Shown: in pieces, positions 1 to 11,366 of the stretch | How the letters are laid out: every line of letters starts with the position of its first letter | Numbering within the stretch: position 1 is the first letter of the stretch | Assembly: GCF_034190915.1 (NCBI RefSeq) | Contig: NW_026947486.1 | Location: 21,106,001 to 21,170,000, forward strand | DNA from: Cavia porcellus | Lineage: Eukaryota > Chordata > Mammalia > Rodentia > Caviidae | Reading direction: 5' to 3' | Length of the DNA: 64,000 bases | Notes under the pieces: generated by a model | Database searches by the model: none | Told to the model about the DNA's origin: nothing | What the model saw: only the letters and a program-made list of their open reading frames with translations | Translations under genes and position numbers: made by a program

Positions 1-71
1 GGTACCAGGAATCAAACTCGGCACCTTGTGCTTACCAGGCAGGCTGTGCCTCTGAACTATATCACTAGCCC
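1..71 (-). mobile_element. ID-like SINE (cut by window edge)
   Basis: Reversed tRNA-Ala-derived body ending in ...CTAGCCC, starting GGTACCAGGAATC. It may continue before the window. Confidence 0.75.
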
Positions 72-400
72 TGGAAGTCCATGGTTTAATTTCCAGTTAT
101 TTGGGGAATTTTCCAGGTTTTTTTCTGTTACTTGTTTTTAGTTTAATTTTATTTTTAGAATTTATGGCAATATGGCTAGGAGGTGGATTATATTTACAAT
201 TTGGTATAACCAATTGTCAGGTCAAATTCCTGTAGTGTCCCTGGCTTATCTCTTTTGATTCTGAGATTTCCTCTATTCCAGTCTTCCAGAGAGCCCATGC
301 CTTGCAACTCTCTAAACTGTAATTTACTATTGTTATACTGAAATCTTGTTGTTGTGGTGGTAGAGTATAAGGAAAAAGTAATTTTGTTTTTGTTTTGTTT

Positions 401-546
401 GTTTTTTGAGATAGGGTTTCTCTATGTAATTCAGTTTGGCCTGGACTCAATATGTAGCCCACATTGGCTTTGAACTTCAAGTGATTAATCCTCCTGCCTC
501 AGCCTCCTGAGTGCTGGAATTGCAAACATGTGCCACCACAGCTGGC
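401..546 (-). mobile_element. B1-like SINE
   Basis: Reversed 7SL-type sequence: GAGATAGGGTTTCTC..., GCCTCAGCCTCC, GTGCCACCACAGCTGGC, with a T-rich (reversed A) tail before it. Confidence 0.85.
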
Positions 547-585
547 TCAAGAAGAAGTAATTTTACAGTTGGTACATATATATAT

Positions 586-724
586 TTTTGAGACCCAGTC
601 TTGCTCTCTAGTTCAGGCTGGTTTTGAGCTCACTATGTAGCTCAGGCTGGTCTGAAACCTGAGGCCATCCTTTTGCATTAGTTTCCCAAGTACAGGGATT
701 ACAGGTGTGTGCCACTCACTTGGC
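586..724 (-). mobile_element. B1-like SINE
   Basis: Diverged reversed B1 (GAGACCCAGTCTTGCTC..., GGGATTACAGGTGTGTGCC). Confidence 0.8.
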
Positions 725-2303
725 AATTTTACAATCTTCTGATTAATTCTTGGTGTTTTATTGGGACTATGCCTTGTGGCTGTAATCTTGACAAACTTCT
801 CCAGTGGTATAGCTTTTGTTTTCCTTGCCTTCACTCTAGTCCTTCACACAGTCTACTTCCTTGAAGACTCAGGCTCAGGAATATGTTTTTCCCCTTAGGT
901 GAGACTGAAAAGCTAGAAGAGATAAGAATGCCTTCCCTGATGGGATAAGGCTTGGGCTAAGTAAAACTATTTTCCCTTGGAGCATAGCCTTTGGTTACGA
1001 AGAAAACTCTGGCTTTATTTCACAATGATTACTCTTCCCCTCCCCTAGTTATAACCAGGAAGGGATCTTTCTTAGATCTTCACTGTGAGAGTTTAGTGTG
1101 GATTCTGAAAATACAGCTTTGGTCTGGGAGCCTCAATATCATGGACCTTAGGAGTTTCATAGACTCTGGAGAATCTCAGACTCCTGCTAGTACACACACA
1201 GCCATCAGCAGTCCATCCAAGTTAATTATGACTCCAACCTTTTCTACTCTTGGTAAGCAAATCTCATTTGTGTCTCTGGATGAGCTTATGTCTTCCGATT
1301 TTGGGGTGTCAGTTTCCTCTGTATTCTCAGTTCTCTGAAAGGTCTGGGGTGGGGATCATTAATTTTTCAGTTTTTCTAACTTTTTCTTGTTTTAAGGATT
1401 GGTACTATAACTTCTAAGCTGTTTACTTGCAGGAGCCAAATTCAGAAGCCCTCTATTTACTTTTCAATCAGTAAAACTGCTTTGTTATCTTTTTTTGTTC
1501 TCTTCTTGAAGGAAATACAGTACAGTATTTTAGAGATTCCTTGGTAATACTGTAATTCCAGAGTGGATTATTTTCTACTACACTTTGTTTCAATGGGTAG
1601 AAGAAAGGGTTGCTGAAATACCTCAGGGGAATGGGCTGCATGTTTTTAGGGTCCATGGTTACCAGGTGCTCCAGAGGTACTATAGTACAGCTCTAGTTAG
1701 TCAAATGGTGGAAATGTTGGGGCCCAGTGAACAACTGTGTTGTCCTCTACTTCACTAATGAATATTTTGTAAACATTGATAGTACAACTTTGTGTTCTTG
1801 CTAAAAATGTGCCCCCTGAAACTAAGTAAGTCTCCAATGTGCCCCCTGAAACTAAGTAAGTCTCCAATTTACAAACATTCAAGTTGTAAACTTTCACAGC
1901 TATTAATGGATTTCGTGTTACATACATGTGTAGATGCAAGCAAATCATGGAAGTGGCTCACGTACCTGCTGAACATTGTCACGGTTGTGCTACTATGTGC
2001 TTACTCTACAGTGTGGCAGTGTGCAATAGCACAGTGCTCAGTCAGAGTCAGAGCCCAGGATGTCTGGAAGCAATAGGAAAAGCAGTGGTGATGTGGAAGG
2101 GAACTGCTAGGTAGCACAAAGCAATAAATATGGAAACAAAAGTGAAAATACAGTATAAGACTCAATATGTCAGAGTTAATAAATCTGACTTACAAACATT
2201 CTCCTGGAATGGAACTCTCTTAAATCAGTGCTTATTGTATACACAGCACCATTTGGAATTCCTCACAGATAAGGTCCTCTCAGAAGTCATTTCAAGCAGC
2301 CAT
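725..2303. other. No gene recognised; one 30-bp tandem duplication
   Basis: Open frames here (for example 991-1338 plus) resemble no family I know and have no splice or promoter context. The only clear structure is an exact 30-bp tandem duplication at 1806-1835 and 1836-1865. Confidence 0.6.
1806..1865. repeat. Exact 30-bp tandem duplication
   Basis: Two head-to-tail identical 30-bp units containing GTGCCCCCTGAAACTAAG. The lack of differences suggests a recent slip. Confidence 0.95.
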
Positions 2304-2413
2304 GAGTGTGATGGTGCAAGGTTGTAATTCCAGCATTTGAGGTTGAGTCCAGAGGACCAAGAGGATCACAGTAGTTTGAGGCCTGTCTGAAGTATATATT
2401 GAGACCCTGTCCC
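2304..2413 (+). mobile_element. B1-like SINE, diverged
   Basis: Recognisable GTAATTCCAGCATTTGAGG and TGAGACCCTGTCCC blocks in plus orientation. Confidence 0.65.
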
Positions 2414-2462
2414 TTGTCCAAAGTCATTCCATGCAATATGTATGTGACCAAATTTTAAAAAA

Positions 2463-2807
2463 ATCATCTCTAACATAATAGAGCACAAATTTGGAGAGGA
2501 TCTGTCATATTTGCTAATACCCTATCATTTTGCAGATGGCAAAATGTAAACCCACCAAGATTAAGGTGGTTGCCCAAAGTATTACAATGAGTGATTTGTG
2601 GAGCAAAGATTAGAATCCTTATCTTTGCACTGCTGGGTAGGTCTGTCTGATCACAAAGACTTTCTTCCCATTAACTTTCATTGACAAACTGAGTAAGCCC
2701 TCTTAGAGTTTTCCTTTAGTTTTCCTGAGAAACAATTACCTGATCTGTCTCTAAATATCCCAGTGATCTACCTCCCAGGTTTATGTCTGTTCTTTGCATG
2801 TGCTGTC
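2463..2807 (+). repeat. Source block of a direct-plus-inverted local duplication
   Basis: 2463-2496 recurs in direct orientation at 3864-3897 with one mismatch. 2727-2807 recurs inverted at about 3898-3980 with a handful of mismatches. The intervening sequence is missing from the second locus. Confidence 0.85.
2512..2625 (-). mobile_element. MIR SINE relic
   Basis: Matches the reversed MIR core: CATTTTGCAGATGGCAAAAT, then TTGCCCAAAG..., then TTAGAATCC. Confidence 0.6.
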
Positions 2808-3460
2808 TCTAATGCTTCTAAAACAAGAATTGTAAGTTATTAGGCAGAGTCATTCTATCCAAAGGATTTCCTAACACTGTGGTATGTGGTGTGAATTTTA
2901 GAGTAGTGTCTTCTATCCATTGTGCTCCTCATCCTCTTGTCAGTCTCATAAATTAGTAAATTCGAGAAGGCAGAGATGAGGAGTAAAACAAGGCTGTTTT
3001 CTTTATATGGACAGCCCTGTCAGCAACTTCAATAAACCTAGCCCTTGTCTCCTTCCAGTTCTTCCTTGATCTCTGTGGTGTTTTCACTCAGTAGGAGTTT
3101 GAGAATATCAAGCTGAAATTGTTCTCATTATGGCAGGTAGCACCATGGTTCTCCTGGTAGTGAAAGCCAGTAGGGAATTTGCAGATTAGAGATGTTGAGA
3201 ATAGCAGGCATAAAAAACATAGATCTCAAACTAGTGTCTGCAATCCAAGGGATAGGGCTGTGTCCAGGTGTAAGAATGTAGATTCATACATGTCTCTCAA
3301 ATTTTGCCTATCCTTTTCTGTTATGCTTCACTTTCCTATGTGCTTATGATAACTCTAAAACACCATGTCAAAGTGTGTATGATATAGATTTGCTATAGAT
3401 TTTGGAGTTCCATTACCTGCATCTTTTGCCCTGCCTTTTATTGTTATGCGTTTTATGTTA

Positions 3461-3603
3461 TTTTTTGAGACAGGATCTCTCTATGTGGTTAATGCTGGCC
3501 TGGAAGTTAATGTGTGTAGCCCAGGCTGGCCTCAAACTCATGGCAATCCTCTGCCTCAGCTTTTTGAGTGTTGGGATTACAGGCTTCTGCTATAACACCC
3601 AGC
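3461..3603 (-). mobile_element. B1-like SINE
   Basis: Reversed B1: TTTTTTGAGACAGGATCTC, AGCCCAGGCTGGCCTC, GGGATTACAGGC. Confidence 0.85.
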
Positions 3604-3863
3604 TCACCACTCCTTTTGTTGTATAGTTTTCAAGCAGAGCTAAGGTAAAGAGTTTCTATCTTATTGTCCTTCTTGTATCTTGGACACCTGCAGGTTTTAA
3701 CCTACTGTGAACAGGAACCAAAGCAGTGGATCCCTAAAGAGATGCGTGCAGGAGGGATGTTCAAATCTATACAGCACACTGACCAATCAGAATGAATATC
3801 AGATGCTGCCCTGGGGCACTGTTCTGGGGTGTCCTGAGATATTAGCTACTGATCCTGAAAAGG

Positions 3864-3980
3864 ATCATCTCTAACATAATAGAGCACAAATATGGAGGAC
3901 AGCACATGCAAAGAACAGACATACATCTGGGAGGCAGATCACTGGGATATTTAGGGACAGATCAGGTAATTGTTTCTAAG
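3864..3980. repeat. Composite copy: direct segment joined to inverted segment
   Basis: The first 34 bases copy 2463-2496 directly. The next roughly 80 bases are the reverse complement of 2727-2807 and abut almost without a gap. Confidence 0.85.
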
Positions 3981-4285
3981 GGAAAGTGAAAAAACAAAAG
4001 CAAAAAGAAAAACATAAAACCAGCACGATTCCTGAGAAATAGATTATTTATATATACCTCCAGAAGTATTTCAGTATTTGACAACCAGCATGGCTTACAA
4101 ATTCATACCAACAGAATACACTTCCTGAATAAGCATTCCAGAGTCAAACTAAGACAGTATATCAAAACATAGCATGGTCCATCAGTATTGCCAAGGTTTA
4201 GATGGGAAAGTTGTGCCACCAATATTTGCTTTCTGGCCACTGGATTTGGTTGAGTAAGAAAGCAAAATAGAGAGCAAAACAGGGC

Positions 4286-4415
4286 TGTTAGGCATGGTGG
4301 CATGCACTTGTAATCTCAGCACTCAGAGGCCGAGGCAGGAGGATTGCATGAGTTTGAGGCTAGCCTGGACTACATAGCAAACCCTGTCTCAAAATGAAAC
4401 AAACAAACAAAAAAA
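4286..4415 (+). mobile_element. B1-like SINE
   Basis: GGCATGGTGGCATGCACTTG..., TCAGCACTCAGAGGC, ACCCTGTCTC and an A-rich tail. Confidence 0.85.
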
Positions 4416-5613
4416 ACTTTTAAAAAATAGGCACAAGTAACTAGATACAAAAAATTCCCCACAAATGTTGACTATTAGGTCTTCAGCTGTACTGTATTCT
4501 CAGAAATGTAGGTGAAATGGCATGTGAAAGAGTTTATGACTTAATGGGAAAACTAGAATGGATGAACCAGTAAAAGAACAAGAAGGGAGGATTAGTTTAG
4601 GTATAGAAGTGAGAGGTGGCTCACAATAGGCTCTTGGTACTTGCTGCTGTTGTGTAGAGGTAAGGTTTAAATGACCATGGGAGGAATATCTGTTGATGTG
4701 TGCTAGGCATAATGTTGAATTTTTTGTAGATGTAGTTCCAGCCTTGAAAAAATATGATATATCCCTGTAAAACTGAAATACATTTTTAGAAGAGGCAATT
4801 TCCAATAGTTAGAATACCAGCCTATCTCTTTGAGTGCTTATTTCTTTAGGTTATTGGCAACAGGTAGACACCCCAGGTACCTATGATACTACTAAAGCAG
4901 TACTTCAAGATCTATGCACTTGGTTTCTTTCTGTGCTTTTCCTTCTAGTGTTTTTTGTTATTGTTTAACTAGTTCACTTAATCAGTTACTGTTTAGCTCC
5001 CCAGATAAATTTCAAGTGGTTCATTGGTGAGGGATTGAAATAAACATTCTCAAATCAGAATTTGTTTTTGTGTATTTTAAGATGTTTTCTAGCTTTAAGC
5101 ATCAAGTGATTCTTAGAAAAAAATAGAGGTTTCAATAATGAGATAAAGGTTAAATGTATTCATTTATATGTATCCTAATTTAGGCAGTACTTCTAAAGGC
5201 CTTTTGTTAAGTCTTTAGACCTAAGTATGATGCACTGGGGAAGGCTCTTTCAATATTGTTTGTTTTTCTGACTCCTTTTCTATATGTTTTCTTGACCTCA
5301 GGCAATGCAAATTAGCCGTTTTCATCTATCATTCAAGTTAAAATATAGTTGTATCTTAACCTGAATCATTTTCCTGCTAGAGCATTAAATTCTTTTTTAT
5401 ATATTAAATGCCTTCAAAACTTGGTATGTTTACTTTTTTTTCCTATTAGAGGCAAAAATCTAGTACTTAACTGACATTTAGGATCATTGCTTAATTCTGA
5501 TTTTCTTGGTAACACTTTTACACACTAGAAGCTTAACTCTGAATATGCTCTTTTGTTGAAAAACTTTTTTCATGTTTTGCTTTGTTTGTACCTCACTGCT
5601 TAGTCTTGCTGCC
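4416..5613. other. No gene or clear repeat recognised
   Basis: AT-rich sequence with only short unrelated open frames on either strand. Nothing recognised. Confidence 0.5.
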
Positions 5614-5753
5614 TTTTTTTTTTTTTTTTTGAGACAGAGTCTCACTATGTGGTTTAGGCTGGCCTTGAATTTACTGTGCAGCCTGGGCTGGCCTCGAACT
5701 TGCCTCAGTTTCCTGAGTGCTGAGATTATAGGCATGTGCTGCCACACCTGGCC
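5614..5753 (-). mobile_element. B1-like SINE
   Basis: Reversed B1 with a 19-T tail, GAGACAGAGTCTCACTATG and GCCACACCTGGC. Confidence 0.9.
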
Positions 5754-5794
5754 TGCCATTCTTTTTCTTTTTTTTTTTTTTTCTTTTCTTTGTG

Positions 5795-5961
5795 TATGTG
5801 GTACTAGGGGTTAAGGCCAGGGCCTTTACACTGAACTACATTCTTAATCTTTTTATCATTATTTTCTGAGACAGGGTCTTACTAAGACACTAAGTTGCCT
5901 AGGATGGTCTGTTTGTGATCTTTTGCCTTAGTTTCACAGAGTGCTGAGATTATGCCCAGCC
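5795..5961 (-). mobile_element. ID-B1 composite SINE
   Basis: Reversed ID part (GTACTAGGGGTTAAGGCC...CTGAACTACATTC) runs into a reversed B1 part (GAGACAGGGTCTTAC...GATTATGCCCAGCC), the fused arrangement known from non-murid rodents. Confidence 0.65.
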
Positions 5962-6142
5962 TCTGTTGCCGTTCCTGACCACTGTTTTAGTAATTTACTT
6001 TCTATTACATTTAAGAATACTAATAAAAGAAAACAACCAGACATGTAATATGATCAATACCTTAACCACTTTACAGTTTACATGTCACTCAGCAGCACAT
6101 CCTGAGTGTCTCCCAGATGGGTGTCATTTCAATCAGTAGATA

Positions 6143-6225
6143 CTTTTTTTTTGTACTGGAGATCGAACTCAGGACCTTGCAATTGCCAGGCAGGTGCTTA
6201 AACCACTGAGAGAAACACCCTGCCC
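6143..6225 (-). mobile_element. ID-like SINE
   Basis: T-tail, then GTACTGGAGATCGAACTC and CAGGTGCTTAAACCACTGAG. Confidence 0.85.
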
Positions 6226-6235
6226 TTTCTTTTGT

Positions 6236-6377
6236 CTTCTTTTTCAGACAGGGTTTCACTATGAAGTTCAGGCTGGCCTTGAGTTCTTTTTGTAGCCCAG
6301 AATAATCTGGAACTCACAGTGATCCTCCTGCCTCAGCCTCCCAAGTGCTGGGATTACAGGCATGTGCCACCATGCCC
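6236..6377 (-). mobile_element. B1-like SINE
   Basis: Reversed B1: CAGACAGGGTTTCACTATG, GCCTCAGCCTCCCAAGTGC, GTGCCACCATGCCC. Confidence 0.88.
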
Positions 6378-6529
6378 TTTTTTGATGCTTTTGAGGCAGG
6401 GTCTCACTATGCTGTTGAAGCTGGCCTTGAGCTCATTTTGTGGCCCAGGCTGATCTTGAACTCGAAATGGTCCTCTTGCCTTAGCCTCCTGAGTGCTGGG
6501 ATTACAGGCATGTGCCACCCATGCTAGGC
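6378..6529 (-). mobile_element. B1-like SINE, head-to-tail with preceding copy
   Basis: A second reversed B1 starts where the previous one ends (GAGGCAGGGTCTCACTATG ... GTGCCACCCATGC). Confidence 0.88.
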
Positions 6530-6820
6530 CTACAACCAGTAGATTGTTGTATTAAATAAATTTGGTGAAATTGTCATTTTAATATTTCCTCTTATCTCAA
6601 AAAATTAACAGAAAATCATGCAGCTTTTGGTCACCCTATATTTAAATAATTGGACTACTAAGTGGTTAAGCTGTCATCAAGTCAGACATCTTGATACCAT
6701 TGTGAAAGAGTGCAAGCACTTTAATCTCTCATTAATGAAAGTTAAAAGCCATCAGTGTTGTTACATTATCATTATTATAGATTTATTTTGGGGAATCTTT
6801 TGGGACAAGTTGTGACTATA

Positions 6821-6892
6821 CAGTATAGGATAGCCTTCAACTCATGGACATCCCTCTGCCTCAGCCTCCCAAGTATGTCATCATGCCTGGCA
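6821..6892 (-). mobile_element. B1-like SINE fragment
   Basis: Short reversed fragment with GCCTCAGCCTCCCAAGTATG and ATCATGCCTGGC. Confidence 0.6.
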
Positions 6893-7532
6893 GTATATAT
6901 TTCAAAAGTTTTATTGTTCCTATCCTAAAAATTATGAATATTTTAAAAATCCCTGGTTCACACTTGTGCCAAATAGCCGTTAAACTATCTTCATACGCTA
7001 AAAGTTTTCAAAACATTGCTGTAGGAGCCACTGACAACATAGAAACTGGGAAATAATATGTTTAGATTGTGTTCTATATATATTTAGATTGTGATGTCTA
7101 GCATGTGTTCTAGAAACATAACTCTGCTTGCCCCCAAACATTAACTCTATTATGTTTTTATCTTAGGATGCATTAAAAGGTGAATAGCCTTTTGTCTTTT
7201 GTTTATAATATATCAATGTAGTAGAAATACATATTTGTAATAATAGACTTACATTGAGCAATCTGTATAATGAACATACAGTATGCTAGAGTTTCTAATT
7301 TTGGCAGAGGATGGAGGATAGAAAACAAAAGAAATATAGCATGCCAGATTCTGAATACCAGTACTTCATTTTCTCATTTTAGTATGAAAACCAGCTCTCT
7401 AGTATTCAAAGTAACTTTATAAGGAATAAAAATATCTTTCCCCAAGAAGTGCTGATGAAGCATTTGAGACAAATCTGAACTTTCATTAGAAGTTATTAAC
7501 ATGGATCCAGCTACACAATATGTAGAACTACA

Positions 7533-7675
7533 CTTTTTTGGAGACACAGTCTTACTATGCAAATCAGATGGTCTTGAACTCGCTATGTAGCCCGGGCTGG
7601 TCTTCAACTCATGGTGATCCTTCTGTCTCAGCCTTTCAAGTGCTAGGATTACAGGCATGGACTACCATATCCTGC
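7533..7675 (-). mobile_element. B1-like SINE
   Basis: Reversed B1: GGAGACACAGTCTTACTATG, TAGCCCGGGCTGGTC, GGATTACAGGCATGG. Confidence 0.85.
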
Positions 7676-7786
7676 TAAAACTATATATGCTTTTAAGAAT
7701 AAAAAAGTAATATATTTTCTAAATATAGCTTGGTGGAATGTGAAATAATCCTGACAAGATGAAGCTTATTAGATAATGTAAGAAAG

Positions 7787-7866
7787 AATTGGGGGTGTAG
7801 ATCAGTGTTAGAGCATTTGCCTAGAGTGTGTCAAGTGCCTCTCCTATACTGCAAAAAAAAAAAAAA
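7787..7866 (+). mobile_element. ID-like SINE, diverged
   Basis: GGGGGTGTAGATCAGTGTTAG body with a 14-A tail. Confidence 0.7.
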
Positions 7867-7931
7867 GGACACTGTAAGTGAATTCCATAGTGGGGTTCAG
7901 ATAGTACACATAAAATACTGCTTACTGCTTA

Positions 7932-8050
7932 ATAGCTGGGCATGGTAGCGCCATCCTATAATTGCAGCATCCAAGTTCAAAGCCAGTCAGGTCTACATTG
8001 TGAGTTCAAGACCAGCCTGAACTACATAGTAAGACCCTACCTAAAAAAAA
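7932..8050 (+). mobile_element. B1-like SINE
   Basis: AGCTGGGCATGGTAGCG start, GTTCAAGACCAGCCTG and AGTAAGACCCTACC, then an A tail. Confidence 0.82.
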
Positions 8051-8386
8051 TGATTTAATAAAAGGTAGCAACGAAAAGAGCCTTGTGGGGTTGGGTGTGT
8101 AACCCTCTTTTAATGTGATATGCATAATTTTCTAAAAGCTTAAATGTATGAGATTGTCACACTCAATGTATCACTGTATGTATTGCTTTTTAGAGTATTG
8201 TCACTTGTTTCTACTTAATATCAATTTACCAATTTAAATTTTCATTAATGCCATATTAGTTTATCAAGAGAGTGAGATATAATAATTAACCATGGACTGA
8301 AAATGTACAGGTTTCATGTAATGCCTCACATTTCATAAGGATTTGTGGAATTAAGGTTTTAGAATTATTGAGCTTTAGACTGATGA

Positions 8387-8540
8387 GAGCTGGGCATGGT
8401 GGTGCACACCTATAATCCTAGCACTTGGAAGTTGAGGCAGGATGATTGCTGCAAGTTAGGAGCCTGGGCTAACAAAGTGAGTTCAAGGCCAGTCTAAACA
8501 ACATAGTGAAACCCTTTCTCAAAAAGCCAAAAAAAAAAAC
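8387..8540 (+). mobile_element. B1-like SINE
   Basis: AGCTGGGCATGGTGGTGCAC start, GTTCAAGGCCAGTC and an A-rich tail. Confidence 0.87.
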
Positions 8541-8984
8541 CAATGAAAGTAATAATATTTCGAAGCCCTATGTGTATGGTTTGATTATTGGAGTGCACAG
8601 GACTGAGTTAATGTTTACCAGTGGCTATTCTGCTGACTCAGTTAGGAAACTGGGAGATGGCAATTTTATTCTTTTCTTACTGGAATGATGTTATTGCACA
8701 ATTAATTAAGACCTGTCTAAAAATAGTCTTCATAATAGGGCCAGGAAAGGGTAAGCCTTTCAAATAATGGAAATATAGTGAATGTATTATCAGGGCTGCA
8801 GTAGCTACTTATACCCAGTTTGGATGAACAGAGTTGATTTAGCTTTTGGAGAAGAACACTACTACTAAGAAACAATTCATTGTCTTGATTGTATTCTGAA
8901 ATTTCAAAGTGAGTAGGAGCAATTAAAGTGCTGATCTTGTATGGTAAGTTCAAATACAATTCAGTTTTTCACATTTTTCTTTTT

Positions 8985-9110
8985 AAAAATGTGTTACTGG
9001 GGATGGGGATTTAGCTCAGTGGCATAAGCGCCTGCCTTGCAAGTGTGTGGTCGTGAGTTCGTTCCCTGGTACCTATAGAAAAGAAAAAGAGAAAAAAATG
9101 TGTTACTGGG
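8985..9110 (+). mobile_element. ID-like SINE with 17-bp target-site duplication
   Basis: The body is 9002-9093 (GGATTTAGCTCAGTGGCATA, CTGCCTTGCAAG, GTTCGTTCCCTGG). An exact 17-bp duplication containing TGTTACTGGG flanks it at 8985-9001 and 9094-9110. It sits at the edge of an older ID-B1 composite. The A and B boxes resemble tRNA-Ala but there is no tRNA fold. Confidence 0.92.
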
Positions 9111-9303
9111 AATTGAACCCAGGGCCTTGCATTACTAAGCATGTGCTGTGCCACTAAGCTGTATCCTGAGCCTCAACATAACCCTTTTTTTTAAAAAAAA
9201 AAAAAGGTGGGATCTAACTAGTTCTCAGGCTGGCCTTGAATTCCTGGGCTTGTGATCTCTTGCCCTAGCCTCCCGTTTAGCTAAAATATACAGGCATTTG
9301 ACC
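9101..9303 (-). mobile_element. ID-B1 composite SINE
   Basis: Reversed ID (TACTGGGAATTGAACCCAGG ... CACTAAGCTGTATCCTGAGC), an A/T-rich linker, then a degraded reversed B1 (TCTCAGGCTGGCCTTGAATT). Confidence 0.7.
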
Positions 9304-9380
9304 TCACATTTTCCTTTAGTTATAGTTTATACATAGAAAGTGAGACACATATGATGTATATACTTTAAAGAATAATTTTA

Positions 9381-9463
9381 AGCTGGGGATATAGCTCAGC
9401 GGTTCAAGTGCTTGCCTGGTAAGCATGAAGTCATGAGTTTGACTCCTGGTACTAAAAAAAAAC
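9381..9463 (+). mobile_element. ID-like SINE
   Basis: AGCTGGGGATATAGCTCAGC ... GAGTTTGACTCCTGGTACT and an A tail. Confidence 0.88.
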
Positions 9464-9959
9464 TTTTTTTAAATGGTCACACAGGTGACCACTGGTCAGA
9501 TCATGACAAATGATCAGCATTCTGAAAACTCCCCCTCTGCCATGCTCTTCTCCTAGTGAACTTCCTCTAGGTAGCATTTGTCATTTTCTTCCTTCTCTTT
9601 ATAATGCAAGCATTTGTATATGAAAATGGTATAATTTAAGTGTGTGCCTATTTTTGAAGTTATAGGAATAGATTTGTAATGTTACGTGCTCTTTGTGCCT
9701 GCAGTCTTTTATTCAGCATTGTTTGTGATCTTTTTATCCATGCTACTACTATACAGTGCACTTTAAAAAGCCTTTTCTGTAGTATCCTCCCTACCTTTTT
9801 CCTTTTTTTAAAATTTTGAACGCCTGTAACTCAAAATGCTTTTAGGCATTTCTACATTGCCTTCTCAGACTTTCTGCTAAATGAGGTCTGAAGAGTGAAA
9901 CTTGTCTGGAGCCCAGTTTTCTAAAGTGACTTTAATTTGGTGGCTTTTATTTAGATGAG

Positions 9960-10110
9960 ACTACATCTTTAAGGCGTCTGTGCTTGGTTAAAAATCTTCC
10001 TTTTTGCAAGGCTGGTCCAAGGGTTTGGTCACGTGATCACAATAGTGACATCACACTCTGACCGCCGGGAGCACTGGTGACTCTTTAGGTGGCGTTTGTT
10101 GCTGTGAAAG
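9960..10110 (+). promoter_or_regulatory. CLCN5: Probable CLCN5 short-transcript promoter
   Basis: The block lies just before the putative first exon and is locally richer in CpG than its surroundings. It holds a palindromic E-box TCACGTGA at 10029-10036, which fits USF sites and the CLEAR motif bound by TFEB/TFE3/MITF. A CRE-like TGACATCA lies at 10046-10053. A GTTAA half-site near 9987 could be part of an HNF1 site but is weak. No TATA box is evident. Promoter status is inferred from position and from the splice donor that follows. Confidence 0.5.
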
Positions 10111-10252
10111 GCAGACAACGCAGCAAGTGCCCTCCTAAAGTGCCCCAGAGCGGAGCTCCTTCTGTTAAAGCGCCTTCAACCTAAATGACCAAATGTGGGC
10201 TGTGAAGGTTATTTCTTCTTTGAGACAGGAAAAAAGAAAACTGTGATTGAAG
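10075..10252 (+). other. CLCN5: Probable non-coding first exon of short CLCN5 transcript
   Basis: A strong donor (TTGAAG then GTAAGC, exon end 10252) follows a non-repetitive, CpG-containing stretch. It lies 2.4 kb before the acceptor of the start-codon exon at 12679, and the short human and mouse transcripts have a similar arrangement of a non-coding exon close upstream of the ATG exon. The 5' boundary is a guess, since the transcription start cannot be read from sequence. Confidence 0.5.
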
Positions 10253-11197
10253 GTAAGCGGGCTTGAGCCTGACCTAGGATTGAAACGTGCCCCTGGGAGT
10301 AAGAGATCTGCAGAATCCCAAGCAATCTGTAGTAGGATTCTAATCACTGCCCGCCCTTTCTAGGGCCTAACAATTGCGTCTCTAACAGGAGACGGATGAC
10401 AAAGGAGGATGGATGATGCGGTGCTCATGTTACCTAGTGATGTAATAGGATTCTTTCTTTCCTGCCAGGATGCTGTTGCAGGTCCTCATTTTGCCTTAAG
10501 ATTTTTAAATCTGGGGGCCTCATTTGGTATTTAATGTAACATTAGGTAGCTATTAAAGGCTTTTAAAAATGAGCTTCACAATGTTTTTTCTTCCTGATAA
10601 AAGAACTTTTAAACCAGAGTAAATTCAAAGGAAGCATTAACCTGCCTTTAAAAAAAAACTCAGTTTCTGGTTGTTTGGTGTCCTCTGTTCATCTCAGCAC
10701 TGGATTTGAGAACTCAAACAACTTGGTTCTCCCACCCCCATAATTTACTCTCTTTCTCTTTTTGTACTTCTATCTTAACTGGATTTCCTCCTCCATGCTC
10801 TCCAAATACCAGCTTTCATCTTTATCAGTGTGACACTGACATGATAGACAATGCTAGGTTGTGATTCAGCAGCCATTCATTTTATAGCCAGGTACAGGTG
10901 AAGATATGGAAAGGACTTTGTTTTGGGGTTTTAAGATTAACTTGCTCACCTCTTGCTTGCCATCTACCTGGCCCACCCCCACTTTCCAGATAATTTGGAC
11001 TCTGTTGAGCTTTTCCTGTCAAATGTGTATGTTGCTTCTAAAAGTATGCTAAATTAGGTATTTGGAAGATTTACAATTGGCAAACCACTTATGGCTTGGT
11101 GTATTCATTAAACTTACCCCGTGGGAGTGCTGAAGGTATCTGGTAGGAGTTTCTTTACTTTTTCTTTTTCTCTCTCTTTTTCTCTTTTTCTTTCTTT

Positions 11198-11366
11198 CTT
11201 TTTTTTTTTTTTTTTTTTTGGTCTTTTTGAGACAGAGTTAGTTTCGCTATGTACTTCAGACTGGCCTGGACTCACTGTATAGCCCAGGATGGCCTCGAAC
11301 TCGTAGTAATCCTCCTGCCTCAGGCTCCCAAGTGCTGTGATTACAGGCATGTACCACCATGCCTGG
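11198..11366 (-). mobile_element. B1-like SINE with pyrimidine-rich flank
   Basis: Reversed B1 preceded by a long T/C tract (11150-11219), the reversed tail after expansion. Confidence 0.88.

Noticed and set aside
991..1338. A 115-codon plus-strand open frame as a gene.
   Set aside because: No family resemblance, no promoter or splice context, and low-complexity composition typical of chance frames.
8997..9098. A functional tRNA-Ala gene.
   Set aside because: Only the A and B box regions are tRNA-like; the body lacks a cloverleaf and has an A-rich tail and target duplication, so it is an ID SINE.
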